A stretch of DNA of 64,000 nt, from positions 174,842-238,841 of the forward strand of contig DASSOY010000072.1 in the NCBI GenBank assembly GCA_035700025.1. Reading direction: 5' to 3'. A program made the translations under genes and the position numbers. The stretch comes from Bacillales bacterium (GTDB taxonomy: Bacteria > Bacillota > Bacilli > Bacillales > DASSOY01). A model generated the notes under the pieces. That model had not been told where the DNA came from and ran no database searches. It worked only from the letters and a program-made list of their open reading frames with translations. Of the stretch, positions 25,106 through 33,593 are shown piece after piece. The number at the start of each line of letters is the position of its first letter. Positions within the stretch are counted from its first letter, which is position 1.

Positions 25106-25660
25106 ATGGCGAACCAATCAGGCATTGCCAATCCGGCTCCGTTAGGATTGGCCGGTTTCGGACTGACGACGGTGCTGTTGAGTCTTGTAAATGCAGGTGT
25201 GCTTTCTGATGGAGCGATGGGGATGGTTCTTGCGCTCGCGATCGTTTACGGAGGGATCGCTCAGTTGTTGGCTGGAATGTGGTCGTTCCGGCGCGGAGAC
25301 ACGTTTGCGGCTACTGCTTTCTCTTCCTACGGAGCTTTTTGGCTTTCGTTTTATTTGCTCCTTCACTTCGAGACGACGGCAGGCGTCGGAGCATACTTGA
25401 TTTTTTGGGGGTTATTGACTTTTTTCTTATGGATCGGCACGTTTCATTTAAATCGGGCGCTTTTTTTCGTTTTCCTGACTTTATGGATTACGTATGTTTT
25501 ACTTGCTATTGGGGAATGGGGGGCTTCGAACGTCGGCCAAATCGGTGGTTGGCTCGGCCTGTTGTGCGGTTTGACCGCCCTTTACACGTCGGCTGCGGAA
25601 GTTCTTAACGAAACGGCTGGACGCGACATCCTTCCGCTCGGAAAACCGTTTGCTAAATAA
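25106..25660 (+). CDS. GPR1/FUN34/YaaH family acetate transporter
   Basis: 184-aa membrane protein with six predicted TM helices and the family signature NPAPLGLAGFGLTT near the N terminus. The family (E. coli SatP) carries acetate and succinate with protons; substrate here is inferred. ATG 25106 follows AAAGAGGTGG. Its codon use looks like its neighbours. B. subtilis has no such gene between spoIVA and hbs. Confidence 0.85.
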   Translation: MANQSGIANPAPLGLAGFGLTTVLLSLVNAGVLSDGAMGMVLALAIVYGGIAQLLAGMWSFRRGDTFAATAFSSYGAFWLSFYLLLHFETTAGVGAYLIFWGLLTFFLWIGTFHLNRALFFVFLTLWITYVLLAIGEWGASNVGQIGGWLGLLCGLTALYTSAAEVLNETAGRDILPLGKPFAK

Positions 25661-25707
25661 TTATTTCTTCCAGTGCACGTGGTGAGATTTTTTCATACTG
25701 AACCCAA

Positions 25708-25752
25708 GAAATTTTGGCCAAAAATGAAGATTTTGGCCATTTTTTTTGCTGT
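25708..25752 (+). terminator. Intrinsic terminator after the transporter gene
   Basis: TGGCCAAAA / TTTTGGCCA stem followed by eight T residues. Confidence 0.88.
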
Positions 25753-25767
25753 TTTTGTAGAAAAGTG

Positions 25768-25796
25768 TTGAATTCCAAGACGGTTTCCTTTATTAT
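25768..25796 (+). promoter_or_regulatory. SigA promoter of hbs
   Basis: TTGAAT (25768-25773), 17-nt spacer, TATTAT (25791-25796). It leaves a leader of about 130 nt with a repeated TTTTCAC, and a possible second -10 TATAAA near 25867. Confidence 0.55.
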
Positions 25797-25931
25797 AGGC
25801 GTTGTTAAAGACGTTGGCCGTTACGGCAGCGGTAATCGTCTTTTCACCTGTTTTCACGGTCATCGTGTATAAAATGCAAAACTTTTGTTCAACAATGTAA
25901 GAAACGATCTCGATTTGAGGAGGTGAAACCG

Positions 25932-26204
25932 ATGAACAAGACGGATTTGATCAATTCTGTTGCTGAAAGTGCACAATTGTCGAAAAAAGACGCTACGAAA
26001 GCTGTAGACTCCGTGTTCGAAACGATTTCTAGTTCGCTTCAACAAGGTGACAAGGTCCAATTGATCGGATTTGGCAACTTCGAAGTACGCGAGCGTTCGG
26101 CGCGCAAAGGGCGCAACCCGCAAACCGGAGAAGAAATCCAAATCGCTGCGAGCAAAGTTCCGGCCTTTAAGCCAGGAAAGGCCCTAAAAGACGCTGTTAA
26201 ATAA
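25932..26204 (+). CDS. hbs: DNA-binding protein HU
   Basis: 90-aa histone-like nucleoid protein, forming a dimer that bends DNA with little sequence preference. The family signature [27 protein letters not shown] arm (near residues 46-68) is intact, with the conserved Pro and Arg of the DNA-clasping ribbon. ATG 25932 follows AGGAGGTG. Location between spoIVA and folE-mtrB is as in B. subtilis, where it is essential. Confidence 0.97.
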   Translation: MNKTDLINSVAESAQLSKKDATKAVDSVFETISSSLQQGDKVQLIGFGNFEVRERSARKGRNPQTGEEIQIAASKVPAFKPGKALKDAVK

Positions 26205-26227
26205 TCATGTTATACATAGGGCATAGA

Positions 26228-26268
26228 GAAAGAGGAAGAGTCTCTTCGCGGGACTCTTCTTTTTATTT
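26228..26268 (+). terminator. Intrinsic terminator after hbs
   Basis: GAAGAGTC ... GGACTCTTC stem followed by TTTTTATTTTT. Confidence 0.88.
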
Positions 26269-26303
26269 TTGCTTCATTCACCCATCGGTCGAGGCTGCCA
26301 GTT

Positions 26304-26332
26304 TTGCACTCGGACGTCCCATCTGCTAGAAT
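26304..26332 (+). promoter_or_regulatory. SigA promoter of folE-mtrB
   Basis: TTGCAC (26304-26309), 17-nt spacer ending TGC, TAGAAT (26327-26332): near-consensus with an extended -10. Confidence 0.65.
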
Positions 26333-26370
26333 TTTGTTGGAGCGTATGTACGGCAATTTGGAGGAAAGGC

Positions 26371-26943
26371 ATGACGACAATGAACCAAGAAAAAATTGAA
26401 CAAGCGGTCCGAATGATCATCGAGGCGATCGGAGACGATCCGAATCGAGAAGGAATCGTCGATACACCGAAACGGGTAGCGCGTATGTACGAGGAAGTGT
26501 TCGCCGGCATGAAACAGGACCCGAAACAATATTTCGCCACCATTTTCGGAGAAGACCATGAAGAACTCGTGCTCGTCAAAGATATTCCGTTTTACTCGAT
26601 GTGCGAGCATCATCTCATTCCTTTTTACGGAGTGGCCCACGTCGGTTACATCCCGAAAGGCGGGAAAGTGACCGGTTTGAGCAAACTGGCGAGAGCCGTC
26701 GAAGCGGTTACGCGCCGACCGCAGCTGCAGGAGAGAATCACGTCAACGATCGCCGATTCAATGGTCGAGTCCTTAACGCCCCATGGCGTGATCGTGGTCG
26801 TGGAAGCGGAGCATATGTGCATGACGATGCGCGGGGTGAAAAAACCGGGCTCGAAAACGGTAACTTCCGCTGTTCGCGGCGTGTTTGAAAAAGATTCTGC
26901 GTCACGCGCGGAAGTATTCAGTTTGATTAAAGGCCGCTCATGA
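26371..26943 (+). CDS. folE: GTP cyclohydrolase I
   Basis: 190-aa enzyme converting GTP to dihydroneopterin triphosphate, the first step of folate synthesis. Zinc and catalytic motif [14 protein letters not shown], then [25 protein letters not shown], and the late [16 protein letters not shown] with the second zinc Cys. Length equals B. subtilis FolE (MtrA). ATG 26371 follows GGAGG. It is co-transcribed with mtrB, as in B. subtilis. Confidence 0.96.
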   Translation: MTTMNQEKIEQAVRMIIEAIGDDPNREGIVDTPKRVARMYEEVFAGMKQDPKQYFATIFGEDHEELVLVKDIPFYSMCEHHLIPFYGVAHVGYIPKGGKVTGLSKLARAVEAVTRRPQLQERITSTIADSMVESLTPHGVIVVVEAEHMCMTMRGVKKPGSKTVTSAVRGVFEKDSASRAEVFSLIKGRS

Positions 26944-26986
26944 CATTGGCGGCGAAATTATATGATCAACAGTGAGGAGCGAAACG

Positions 26987-27217
26987 ATGGATTCGAATTT
27001 TCATAACGATTTTTTCGTGATCAAGGCGGAGGAAGACGGCGTCAATGTGATCGGGTTAACGCGCGGTTCCAACACGCGGTTCCATCATTCCGAAAAACTT
27101 GACAAAGGGGAAGTGATGATCGCGCAGTTTACGGAACATACGTCAGCCGTCAAAGTGCGCGGCAAGGCTTTGATCCAGACTCGCCACGGCGAAATGCAAA
27201 GCGACGGCCAGTCTTAA
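26987..27217 (+). CDS. mtrB: trp RNA-binding attenuation protein TRAP
   Basis: 76-aa protein forming the 11-subunit ring that, with tryptophan bound, wraps (G/U)AG repeats in RNA. The RNA-contact residues known from B. subtilis align at the same numbers: Lys37 ([10 protein letters not shown]), Lys56 and Arg58 (AVKVRGKAL). The tryptophan-pocket region GLTRGSNT and AQFTEHTS is conserved. ATG 26987 follows GTGAGGAGC; an in-frame GTG 15 nt upstream overlaps the RBS. Its target, the trp leader, lies 6 kb downstream. Confidence 0.97.
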   Translation: MDSNFHNDFFVIKAEEDGVNVIGLTRGSNTRFHHSEKLDKGEVMIAQFTEHTSAVKVRGKALIQTRHGEMQSDGQS

Positions 27218-27240
27218 TGTTTATTCCCGCACATGCGGTA

Positions 27241-27249
27241 TGATATAAT
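27241..27249 (+). promoter_or_regulatory. Extended -10 promoter of hepS-menH-hepT
   Basis: TGATATAAT at 27241-27249, preceded by a small CCGCACATGCGG palindrome. About 43 nt upstream of the hepS start. Confidence 0.5.
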
Positions 27250-27291
27250 ACAACGAGACTTAAGCGTGAGACATGTTGGGGGATAAGCGTC

Positions 27292-28077
27292 ATGGATGAC
27301 CAAGTCGTACGACAGAAAGAAGATCGATTGATCCGTCATATTCGCGAACAAATGCACCATTCTTTTTTAGCAAAACATACGGAATTGCCTCATTTGGACG
27401 AAGAAAAAGCAATTATGCTATACCGCATGTTTCTTGATACTAAGCATTCCGAAGAGCACATTTTTACTTATGTGACAACGGTTATGCTCGTTCAAGCGGC
27501 TCTAGATGCCCACGATACGATTTCCGTTACGAACAAAGACAGCGAAACGTCGAAAACGCGGCGTCAGCTTGTCATTTTGGGCGGGGACTATTACAGCGGG
27601 CTTTATTATGCTTTGTTGACAAAAATGGGCGAGATTCGTTTCATAAGAAAATTGGCTCGTTCGATCCAACAAGTGAACGAGCATAAAATGTTTTTGTACA
27701 ACGACGCGGATCTTTTTGAGCAGTCCGTCGACCATTTGCGAATTATCGAAACGGCGTTGCTCAAAGACACGGCCGACTATTTTCATCTGCCGTTATGGGG
27801 AGATTTTATGGAACATTATTTCTTCATGCGCCGCTTGATGGCGGAAAGAAGGTCGCATCTATCGGCAACTCCGACAAAAGTGACGAAATCGTTGTATGAC
27901 AGCGCACGTTTTCAACCTTTCACGAAGTTGATCGATCCTTACATAGTGAACTCCATCGAGAAAGTCAAACGGTTGTTTGCAATCGATTCAACCTTTCAGC
28001 GCAACGTCGACGTCGATTTTGAACGATCGTTCATCGAATCGGCCGGATTGCAGCAAAAGCTTGCGGAAGAAGGATGA
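27292..28077 (+). CDS. hepS: Heptaprenyl diphosphate synthase component I
   Basis: 261-aa non-catalytic partner of HepT; together they extend farnesyl diphosphate to the C35 side chain of menaquinone-7. The conserved block LVILGGDYYSGLYYALLTKMGEI is present near residue 95. Like other component I proteins it lacks the DDxxD motifs. It heads the hepS-menH-hepT operon, with menH 3 bp downstream. Confidence 0.92.
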   Translation: MDDQVVRQKEDRLIRHIREQMHHSFLAKHTELPHLDEEKAIMLYRMFLDTKHSEEHIFTYVTTVMLVQAALDAHDTISVTNKDSETSKTRRQLVILGGDYYSGLYYALLTKMGEIRFIRKLARSIQQVNEHKMFLYNDADLFEQSVDHLRIIETALLKDTADYFHLPLWGDFMEHYFFMRRLMAERRSHLSATPTKVTKSLYDSARFQPFTKLIDPYIVNSIEKVKRLFAIDSTFQRNVDVDFERSFIESAGLQQKLAEEG

Positions 28078-28080
28078 CCC

Positions 28081-28812
28081 ATGGGCAAGCCGAATGAAGA
28101 ACGGGTTCATGAAGTGTTTCAAACGATTTCCGATCGCTACGATTTCATGAATTCGATCATTAGCTTTCAACGTCATAAAGTTTGGCGGAAAGACGCAATG
28201 AAACGCATGCAAATTCGCGAAGGGGACAGCGCGCTCGACGTTTGCTGCGGAACGGCGGACTGGACGATCGCCCTTGGCGAAACGGTCGGTTCCGGCGGTC
28301 GAGTCGTCGGGCTTGATTTCAGCGAAAATATGCTGGAGGTCGGCAAACGGAAAATTCACGAAACCGGACTCGACAACTTGCGTCTTGTTCTCGGAGATGC
28401 GATGAATTTACCGTTCGACGACAATGTGTTCGATTACGTGACGATCGGATTTGGATTGCGCAACGTTCCAGATCGAATGAAAGCGCTGCGCGAAATGCAT
28501 CGCGTCGTCCGGCCGGGCGGGAAAGTCGTTTGCCTCGAGACGTCGCAACCGACGCTGTTCGGTTACCGCCAGCTGTTTTATTTATACTTTCATTATGTCA
28601 TGCCGCTGCTCGGAAAATTGTTTGCGAAAAGCTATCGAGAATATGCTTGGCTGCACGAATCGGCAAGCGAATTTCCCGGGAGGCAGGAGTTGGCCGAATG
28701 GTTTGAGCATGCGGGATTGCATAAGGTTCAAGTTAAATCGTATGCGGGAGGGGCTGCCGCCCTCCATATCGGAGAAAAACCCGGCGGGAAAGAAAACGGA
28801 ATCAAGGGGTAA
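28081..28812 (+). CDS. menH: Demethylmenaquinone methyltransferase
   Basis: 243-aa SAM-dependent methyltransferase (UbiE/MenG family) performing the last step of menaquinone synthesis. SAM motifs [15 protein letters not shown] and [14 protein letters not shown], then the UbiE signature [18 protein letters not shown] near the N terminus and [24 protein letters not shown]. It sits between the two subunits that make its prenylated substrate. Confidence 0.95.
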   Translation: MGKPNEERVHEVFQTISDRYDFMNSIISFQRHKVWRKDAMKRMQIREGDSALDVCCGTADWTIALGETVGSGGRVVGLDFSENMLEVGKRKIHETGLDNLRLVLGDAMNLPFDDNVFDYVTIGFGLRNVPDRMKALREMHRVVRPGGKVVCLETSQPTLFGYRQLFYLYFHYVMPLLGKLFAKSYREYAWLHESASEFPGRQELAEWFEHAGLHKVQVKSYAGGAAALHIGEKPGGKENGIKG

Positions 28813-28814
28813 TC

Positions 28815-29783
28815 ATGAAACTGACAGAACTTTACCGTGATTTGCGTTCAGATCTTTCGTGTATCGAAAAAGAATTGGAATCCGCCGTGAACGCGGATCA
28901 TCCGGAATTGCAAAAAGCTTCGATTCATTTATTGAAAGCGGGCGGAAAAAGGATTCGGCCTGTTTTTGTTTTGCTGTGCGGCCAATTCGGCGAAGCACCT
29001 CCGGCGGAAATGAAAAAAGTCGCCGTCGCCCTCGAATTGATTCACATGGCTTCGCTCGTCCACGACGACGTCATCGACGACGCCGAATTGCGGCGCGGCC
29101 GCCAGACAATCAAAGCCAAATGGGACAACCGCGTGGCGATGTATACGGGCGACTTCATGTTTTCGCGCGCGCTTGAATGGGTGGCTTCGATCGAGAACCC
29201 AACATTGCACCAAGTGTTGTCAGATGCGATCGTAGAAATGTGTCTCGGGGAAATCGCGCAAATCCGCGATTTGTATAATTGGAACCAAACTTTACGAAAC
29301 TATTTGCGCAGAGTGAGGCGAAAGACTGCGTTGTTAATTGCCGTAAGCTGTGAGCTCGGCGCGATCGCCGGCGGATGTGACAAGCGATTTTCGAAAAGGC
29401 TGCGCAACTTTGGATACTATGTCGGAATGTCCTACCAAATGACCGACGATATTTTAGATTTCATGGGAACGGAAAAACAACTCGGGAAACCTGCCGGCAG
29501 CGACTTGAGACAAGGAAACATTACATTGCCGGTGCTTCGCGCCTTAAAGGATCCGCAAAGAAAAGAAGCGATCATCGCTTTTTTGAACGACGAAGCGGCC
29601 GGGGAACAAACGTGGCAGCAAGTGTTGCGTCATGTTAAAGAATCGGAGGGGATCGTTTTCTCGCAACAGTTAAGCGCCCGGTATTTGCAAAAAGCCTTAA
29701 ACGAGCTCGACGGGTTGCCTGACGTCAAAGCAAAACGATCGCTCCATGAGATTGCCGGATACATCGGCCGCAGGAAATATTAA
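28815..29783 (+). CDS. hepT: Heptaprenyl diphosphate synthase component II
   Basis: 322-aa catalytic trans-prenyltransferase. First Asp-rich motif LVHDDVIDDAELRRGR (near residue 80) and second QMTDDILDFMG (near 210) bind magnesium and the allylic diphosphate. KAGGKRIRP binds the isopentenyl diphosphate. Starts 2 bp after menH. Product feeds menaquinone used by the qcr complex encoded in this window. Confidence 0.96.
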   Translation: MKLTELYRDLRSDLSCIEKELESAVNADHPELQKASIHLLKAGGKRIRPVFVLLCGQFGEAPPAEMKKVAVALELIHMASLVHDDVIDDAELRRGRQTIKAKWDNRVAMYTGDFMFSRALEWVASIENPTLHQVLSDAIVEMCLGEIAQIRDLYNWNQTLRNYLRRVRRKTALLIAVSCELGAIAGGCDKRFSKRLRNFGYYVGMSYQMTDDILDFMGTEKQLGKPAGSDLRQGNITLPVLRALKDPQRKEAIIAFLNDEAAGEQTWQQVLRHVKESEGIVFSQQLSARYLQKALNELDGLPDVKAKRSLHEIAGYIGRRKY

Positions 29784-29785
29784 CG

Positions 29786-29814
29786 TTGTGATGAACGATG
29801 TTTTTTGATAAACT
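29786..29814 (+). promoter_or_regulatory. SigA promoter of ndk
   Basis: TTGTGA (29786-29791), 17-nt spacer, TAAACT (29809-29814), 25 nt before the ndk ATG. Confidence 0.55.
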
Positions 29815-29838
29815 TTTTACGGAAAGCGAGGAGATTAC

Positions 29839-30282
29839 ATGGAACAAACATTTTTAATGGTTAAGCCTGACGGTGTACAACGCAATTTGATCGGTGAAAT
29901 CGTCGGCCGTTTCGAGAAAAAAGGATTTCAACTCGTCGGCGCAAAATTAATGACGATCTCCAAAGAACTTGCCGAACAACATTACGCGGAACATAAAGAG
30001 CGTCCGTTTTTCGGAGATCTCGTCGATTTCATCACATCGTCTCCGGTTTTCGCCATGGTTTGGGAAGGCGAAAACGTGATCGCAACGGCAAGAAACATGA
30101 TGGGGGCGACAAACCCTTCAGAATCGGCTCCCGGCACGATCCGCGGGGATTACGCGGTTCAAGTGAGCCAGAACATCATTCACGGATCCGATTCGCCTGC
30201 ATCGGCGGAACGGGAAATTGGCTTGTTTTTTAACAAGGACGAGCTTTTATCGTACAACAAAACCATTAACCATTGGGTGTAA
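29839..30282 (+). CDS. ndk: Nucleoside diphosphate kinase
   Basis: 147-aa enzyme balancing NTP and dNTP pools by a phospho-histidine ping-pong mechanism. Active-site motif [16 protein letters not shown] with His near 115, and nucleotide site [18 protein letters not shown]. Standard family length. Preceded by its own promoter and followed by a terminator. Confidence 0.97.
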   Translation: MEQTFLMVKPDGVQRNLIGEIVGRFEKKGFQLVGAKLMTISKELAEQHYAEHKERPFFGDLVDFITSSPVFAMVWEGENVIATARNMMGATNPSESAPGTIRGDYAVQVSQNIIHGSDSPASAEREIGLFFNKDELLSYNKTINHWV

Positions 30283-30285
30283 ATG

Positions 30286-30320
30286 AAAAATCAGCCGATC
30301 GCTTTCGGCTGATTTTCGTT
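30286..30320 (+). terminator. Intrinsic terminator after ndk
   Basis: AAAATCAGCCGA ... TCGGCTGATTTT, a perfect stem with flanking A and T runs. Confidence 0.88.
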
Positions 30321-30346
30321 AACGTTGAACTATGCGGGAGAAGACG

Positions 30347-31120
30347 ATGACAGACGATTACGAACAATTTGTGCAATTGACGAAACGGTCGTTTTCCGTT
30401 GATTTGTCGAAATACAAAGAGATGCAAATGAAAAGAAGGTTGGCGGCGCTGTGTGAACAACACGGGTTTTCGAATTTTGTTTCGTTCCACGAGGCGATGA
30501 TGAGACGCCCTGAACTCAAGCAAATCTTTCTCGATAAAATGACGATCAATGTTTCGTCTTTTTTTCGAAATCTGAAAAGATGGACGGTTCTGGAAACGGA
30601 AGTGCTGCCCCGGCTAATGAAAGAACGCCGCCGTTTGAAAATTTGGAGCGCAGCATGCTCCACGGGCGAAGAACCGTACACGCTTTCAATTTTGCTTTCC
30701 CAAACTATGCGGCAGCCGCAGTTCGAAATCATCGCGACTGATATTGATGAACAAGCGTTGGCGAAAGCGAAAGTCGGAACCTACTCGGAACGATCGATGG
30801 CGGAAATGCCTGAATCGTGGAAACAGGAATTTTTCGTCCAAGACGGCGCTGGTTGGCGCATTTCCGATTCAGCCAAAGCTAATGTCCGTTTTATCAAGCA
30901 CGATTTGTTTTCCGAACCGATCGCCCGGGATTTCGATTTGATCGTCTGCCGCAACGTCTTGATTTATTTTACGAATGAAGCGAAAGCCTTTTTGTACGAC
31001 AGGTTCCAGGATTCGCTTACGTCGGGAGGGATATTGTTCGTAGGAAGCACCGAACAAATCTTCGATCCGGAACGGTACGGATTCAGCGCGGAACAAACGT
31101 TTTTTTACAGAAAAAGATAA
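30347..31120 (+). CDS. cheR: Chemotaxis protein methyltransferase CheR
   Basis: 257-aa SAM-dependent methyltransferase that methylates glutamates of chemoreceptors. N-terminal helical domain (KYKEMQMKRRLAAL), MTINVSSFFRN motif, SAM-binding WSAACSTGEEPYTLSILL near residue 100, and CRNVLIYF. ATG 30347 lies just after GGGAGAAG; an ATG 15 nt upstream overlaps that RBS. Position between ndk and aroF is as in B. subtilis. Confidence 0.95.
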   Translation: MTDDYEQFVQLTKRSFSVDLSKYKEMQMKRRLAALCEQHGFSNFVSFHEAMMRRPELKQIFLDKMTINVSSFFRNLKRWTVLETEVLPRLMKERRRLKIWSAACSTGEEPYTLSILLSQTMRQPQFEIIATDIDEQALAKAKVGTYSERSMAEMPESWKQEFFVQDGAGWRISDSAKANVRFIKHDLFSEPIARDFDLIVCRNVLIYFTNEAKAFLYDRFQDSLTSGGILFVGSTEQIFDPERYGFSAEQTFFYRKR

Positions 31121-31150
31121 CAAATCCTAGGGAAAGGAAGGGGAGAACAA

Positions 31151-32323
31151 ATGCGTTACTTGACGGCAGGGGAGTCGCACGGACCGCAGCTCACGGCGAT
31201 TTTGGAAGGGGTGCCTTCGCAATTTGAAATCACCGCCGAAACCATTAATGAAGAACTGGCGCGAAGACAAAAAGGGTACGGGCGCGGCCGGCGCATGCAA
31301 ATCGAAAAAGACCGAGTGCAAATCTTAAGCGGCATCCGGCACGGCAAGACAACGGGTGCGCCGATCGCGCTCGTCGTGGAAAACAAAGACTGGAAAAACT
31401 GGACAGAGATTATGGGTGCGGATCCGATCAGCGAGGAAGAGGCAGAGAAGATTAAAAAGCGGGTGACGCGTCCGCGTCCCGGCCATGCCGACTTGAACGG
31501 AGCGATCAAATACGGCCATCGCGATTTGCGAAACGTGCTTGAGCGGTCATCGGCGCGAGAAACGACGATGCGTGTGGCCGCAGGGGCGGTTGCCAAGCAA
31601 TTGTTGGCGCCGTTCGGCATCAAAATCGGCGGCCATGTCGTGTCGCTCGGAAAAGTCGAGGCGAAAAACACGCATTACGAAAGTCTTGAGCAGTTACAGC
31701 AAGTGACGGAAGCGTCACCGGTGCGTTGTTTTGACGATGAGGCGGCCAAGCGAATGATGGCGGAGATCGATAAAGCGAAGGAAAACGGTGATTCGATCGG
31801 CGGTGTCGTTGAAGTGATCGTCGAAGGCGTACCGACGGGGCTCGGCAGTCATGTGCATTACGATCGGAAATTGGATGCGAAAATCGCGCAGGCGGTGATG
31901 AGCATCAACGCTTTTAAAGGCGTTGAATTCGGGCTCGGGTTTGAAGCCGGGAAACGATTTGGCAGCGAAGTGCACGATGAGATTACGTGGAACGAGAAAG
32001 ACGGCTACCGCCGGCGAACGAACAACCTCGGCGGTTTCGAAGGCGGGATGACGACGGGAATGCCGATCGTCGTACGCGGCGTGATGAAGCCGATTCCGAC
32101 GCTGTATAAGCCGCTGGAAAGCGTGGACATTGAAACAAAGGAGCCGTTTGCAGCGAGCATTGAGCGGACGGACAATTGTGCGTTGCCGGCAGCGAGCGTC
32201 GTAGCGGAGGCAGTCGTTGCCTGGGAGATCGCAGATGCGTTTTTGGAGAAATTCGGCGGCGATCGTTATGAAGAGATCCGCACAGCGTATGAAAACCACG
32301 CGGAATGGGCGAGGACATTTTAA
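31151..32323 (+). CDS. aroF: Chorismate synthase
   Basis: 390-aa FMN-dependent enzyme making chorismate from EPSP. Signatures [16 protein letters not shown] at the N terminus, [33 protein letters not shown] near 110-140, and [31 protein letters not shown] near the end. Called aroF in B. subtilis and aroC in E. coli. First gene of the aromatic supraoperon. Confidence 0.96.
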   Translation: MRYLTAGESHGPQLTAILEGVPSQFEITAETINEELARRQKGYGRGRRMQIEKDRVQILSGIRHGKTTGAPIALVVENKDWKNWTEIMGADPISEEEAEKIKKRVTRPRPGHADLNGAIKYGHRDLRNVLERSSARETTMRVAAGAVAKQLLAPFGIKIGGHVVSLGKVEAKNTHYESLEQLQQVTEASPVRCFDDEAAKRMMAEIDKAKENGDSIGGVVEVIVEGVPTGLGSHVHYDRKLDAKIAQAVMSINAFKGVEFGLGFEAGKRFGSEVHDEITWNEKDGYRRRTNNLGGFEGGMTTGMPIVVRGVMKPIPTLYKPLESVDIETKEPFAASIERTDNCALPAASVVAEAVVAWEIADAFLEKFGGDRYEEIRTAYENHAEWARTF

Positions 32324-32325
32324 CG

Positions 32326-33405
32326 ATGGAGCATTTCGACGTTGTTTCGGCAACGAAGACATATCCGGTTCACATTGGCCCCGGACTGCGTCATCGGTTC
32401 GTCGAGTGGCTGCCGAAAGATTTTTCAACTTATTTGATCGTCAGCGACGATATTGTGGCCGCTCGCTATTTGGATGATGTGGCGGTCGCACTTAAAGAAA
32501 ATCGGGTTCATGCGTTTACCGTCAAAAACGGGGAGCAAGCGAAGTCGTTCGAAACGTATTATGATGGACTGACCTTTGCGCTTGAAAAAGGGTTGGATCG
32601 CAAAAGCGCGGTCGTCGCTCTCGGCGGCGGCGTCGTCGGTGATTTAGCCGGTTTCATCGCAGCCACGTACATGCGCGGCATTGGTTTCATTCAAATGCCA
32701 ACGACGCTTCTCGCCCACGATTCGAGCGTCGGCGGCAAAACCGGGATCAACCATCCGTTCGGCAAGAATTTGATCGGCTCGTTTTATCCGCCGGATGCCG
32801 TCATCTTTGATACCGAAACGCTTTCGACGCTTCCGATGGAACAAGTGCGTTCAGGGTTTGCCGAAGTCATTAAGCACGGGCTTATTCGTGATGCGGCAAT
32901 GTTCGAGGATCTTCGTCGAGCGATCCCTACTGGCGAACATTTGGCGGCTGAAACGTTTGAGCACATTTTGCCGCGGTCGATTCGCGTCAAAGCCGACATT
33001 GTCGCCTCCGACGAGAAAGAACTCGGCGTTCGCGCCCACTTGAATTTCGGGCATACGCTCGGCCATGCCCTTGAAGCTGAACTTGGTTACGGAGCGATCA
33101 CGCACGGGGAAGCAGTCGTCATTGGAATGTTATTCGCCATGCGGTTGAGTGAAGCATATTATCTTAACAAGCTTCCGATTGCTCGAATGACGGAATGGCT
33201 GCAGGATCTCGGTTATCCGGTTGCAATTCCCGAAATCCTTGATGCGGAGGCGTTGCTGGCCAGGATGAAACGTGATAAAAAAGCGGAAAACGAGCGGATT
33301 CGCTTCGTTCTCATGAAACGGGTCGGGGAAGTGGAAACCGTTTTTCTCGAGGATGCGTTCATCTTACGACAATTAAGGATTGACATGAACGATTCGATCC
33401 GCTAG
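32326..33405 (+). CDS. aroB: 3-dehydroquinate synthase
   Basis: 359-aa NAD- and zinc-dependent enzyme of the shikimate pathway. NAD-binding ALGGGVVGDLAGFIAATYMRGI near residues 100-125, PTTLLAHDSSVGGKTGINHP, and zinc histidines in NFGHTLGHALE and ITHGEAV. ATG 32326 follows aroF by 2 bp with GAGG upstream. Its last 26 bases contain the trp promoter, with the stop codon TAG forming part of the -10 box. Confidence 0.95.
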   Translation: MEHFDVVSATKTYPVHIGPGLRHRFVEWLPKDFSTYLIVSDDIVAARYLDDVAVALKENRVHAFTVKNGEQAKSFETYYDGLTFALEKGLDRKSAVVALGGGVVGDLAGFIAATYMRGIGFIQMPTTLLAHDSSVGGKTGINHPFGKNLIGSFYPPDAVIFDTETLSTLPMEQVRSGFAEVIKHGLIRDAAMFEDLRRAIPTGEHLAAETFEHILPRSIRVKADIVASDEKELGVRAHLNFGHTLGHALEAELGYGAITHGEAVVIGMLFAMRLSEAYYLNKLPIARMTEWLQDLGYPVAIPEILDAEALLARMKRDKKAENERIRFVLMKRVGEVETVFLEDAFILRQLRIDMNDSIR

Positions 33406-33408
33406 AAT
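33380..33408 (+). promoter_or_regulatory. trp operon promoter inside the aroB 3' end
   Basis: Perfect -35 TTGACA (33380-33385), 17-nt spacer, TAGAAT (33403-33408). Predicted start near 33415, 11 nt before the first GAG triplet. It lets trp genes be transcribed apart from aroF-aroB. Confidence 0.8.
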
Positions 33409-33414
33409 GACACT

Positions 33415-33525
33415 AATTTCAAGTTGAGAGCAAAGTTTAGCTGAGTCGAGAATGAGAACGTTTGAGCAGAGCAGAGCCGGGGAATCATTGAGTCTATCCC
33501 GAGGCTGACGTGCTTCGGGTTTTTT
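33415..33525 (+). promoter_or_regulatory. TRAP-binding trp leader with attenuator
   Basis: (G/T)AG triplets start at 33426, 33438, 33443, 33448, 33454, 33464, 33469, 33474 and 33490, mostly 2-3 nt apart; weaker triplets such as AAG at 33433 may fill gaps. A terminator CCCGAGGC (33498-33505) / GCTTCGGG follows with seven T. AGCCGGG (33475-33481) can pair with CCCGAGGCT (33498-33506), with a short bulge, as antiterminator. With tryptophan, TRAP from mtrB should bind the triplets and favour termination. Mechanism is by analogy to B. subtilis. Confidence 0.88.
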
Positions 33526-33593
33526 TATATTTTTTTCCTCTATCCACCCACTCAGACGTTTCTCTCATTCTCCGAGGAGAGGAGAGATACGCA

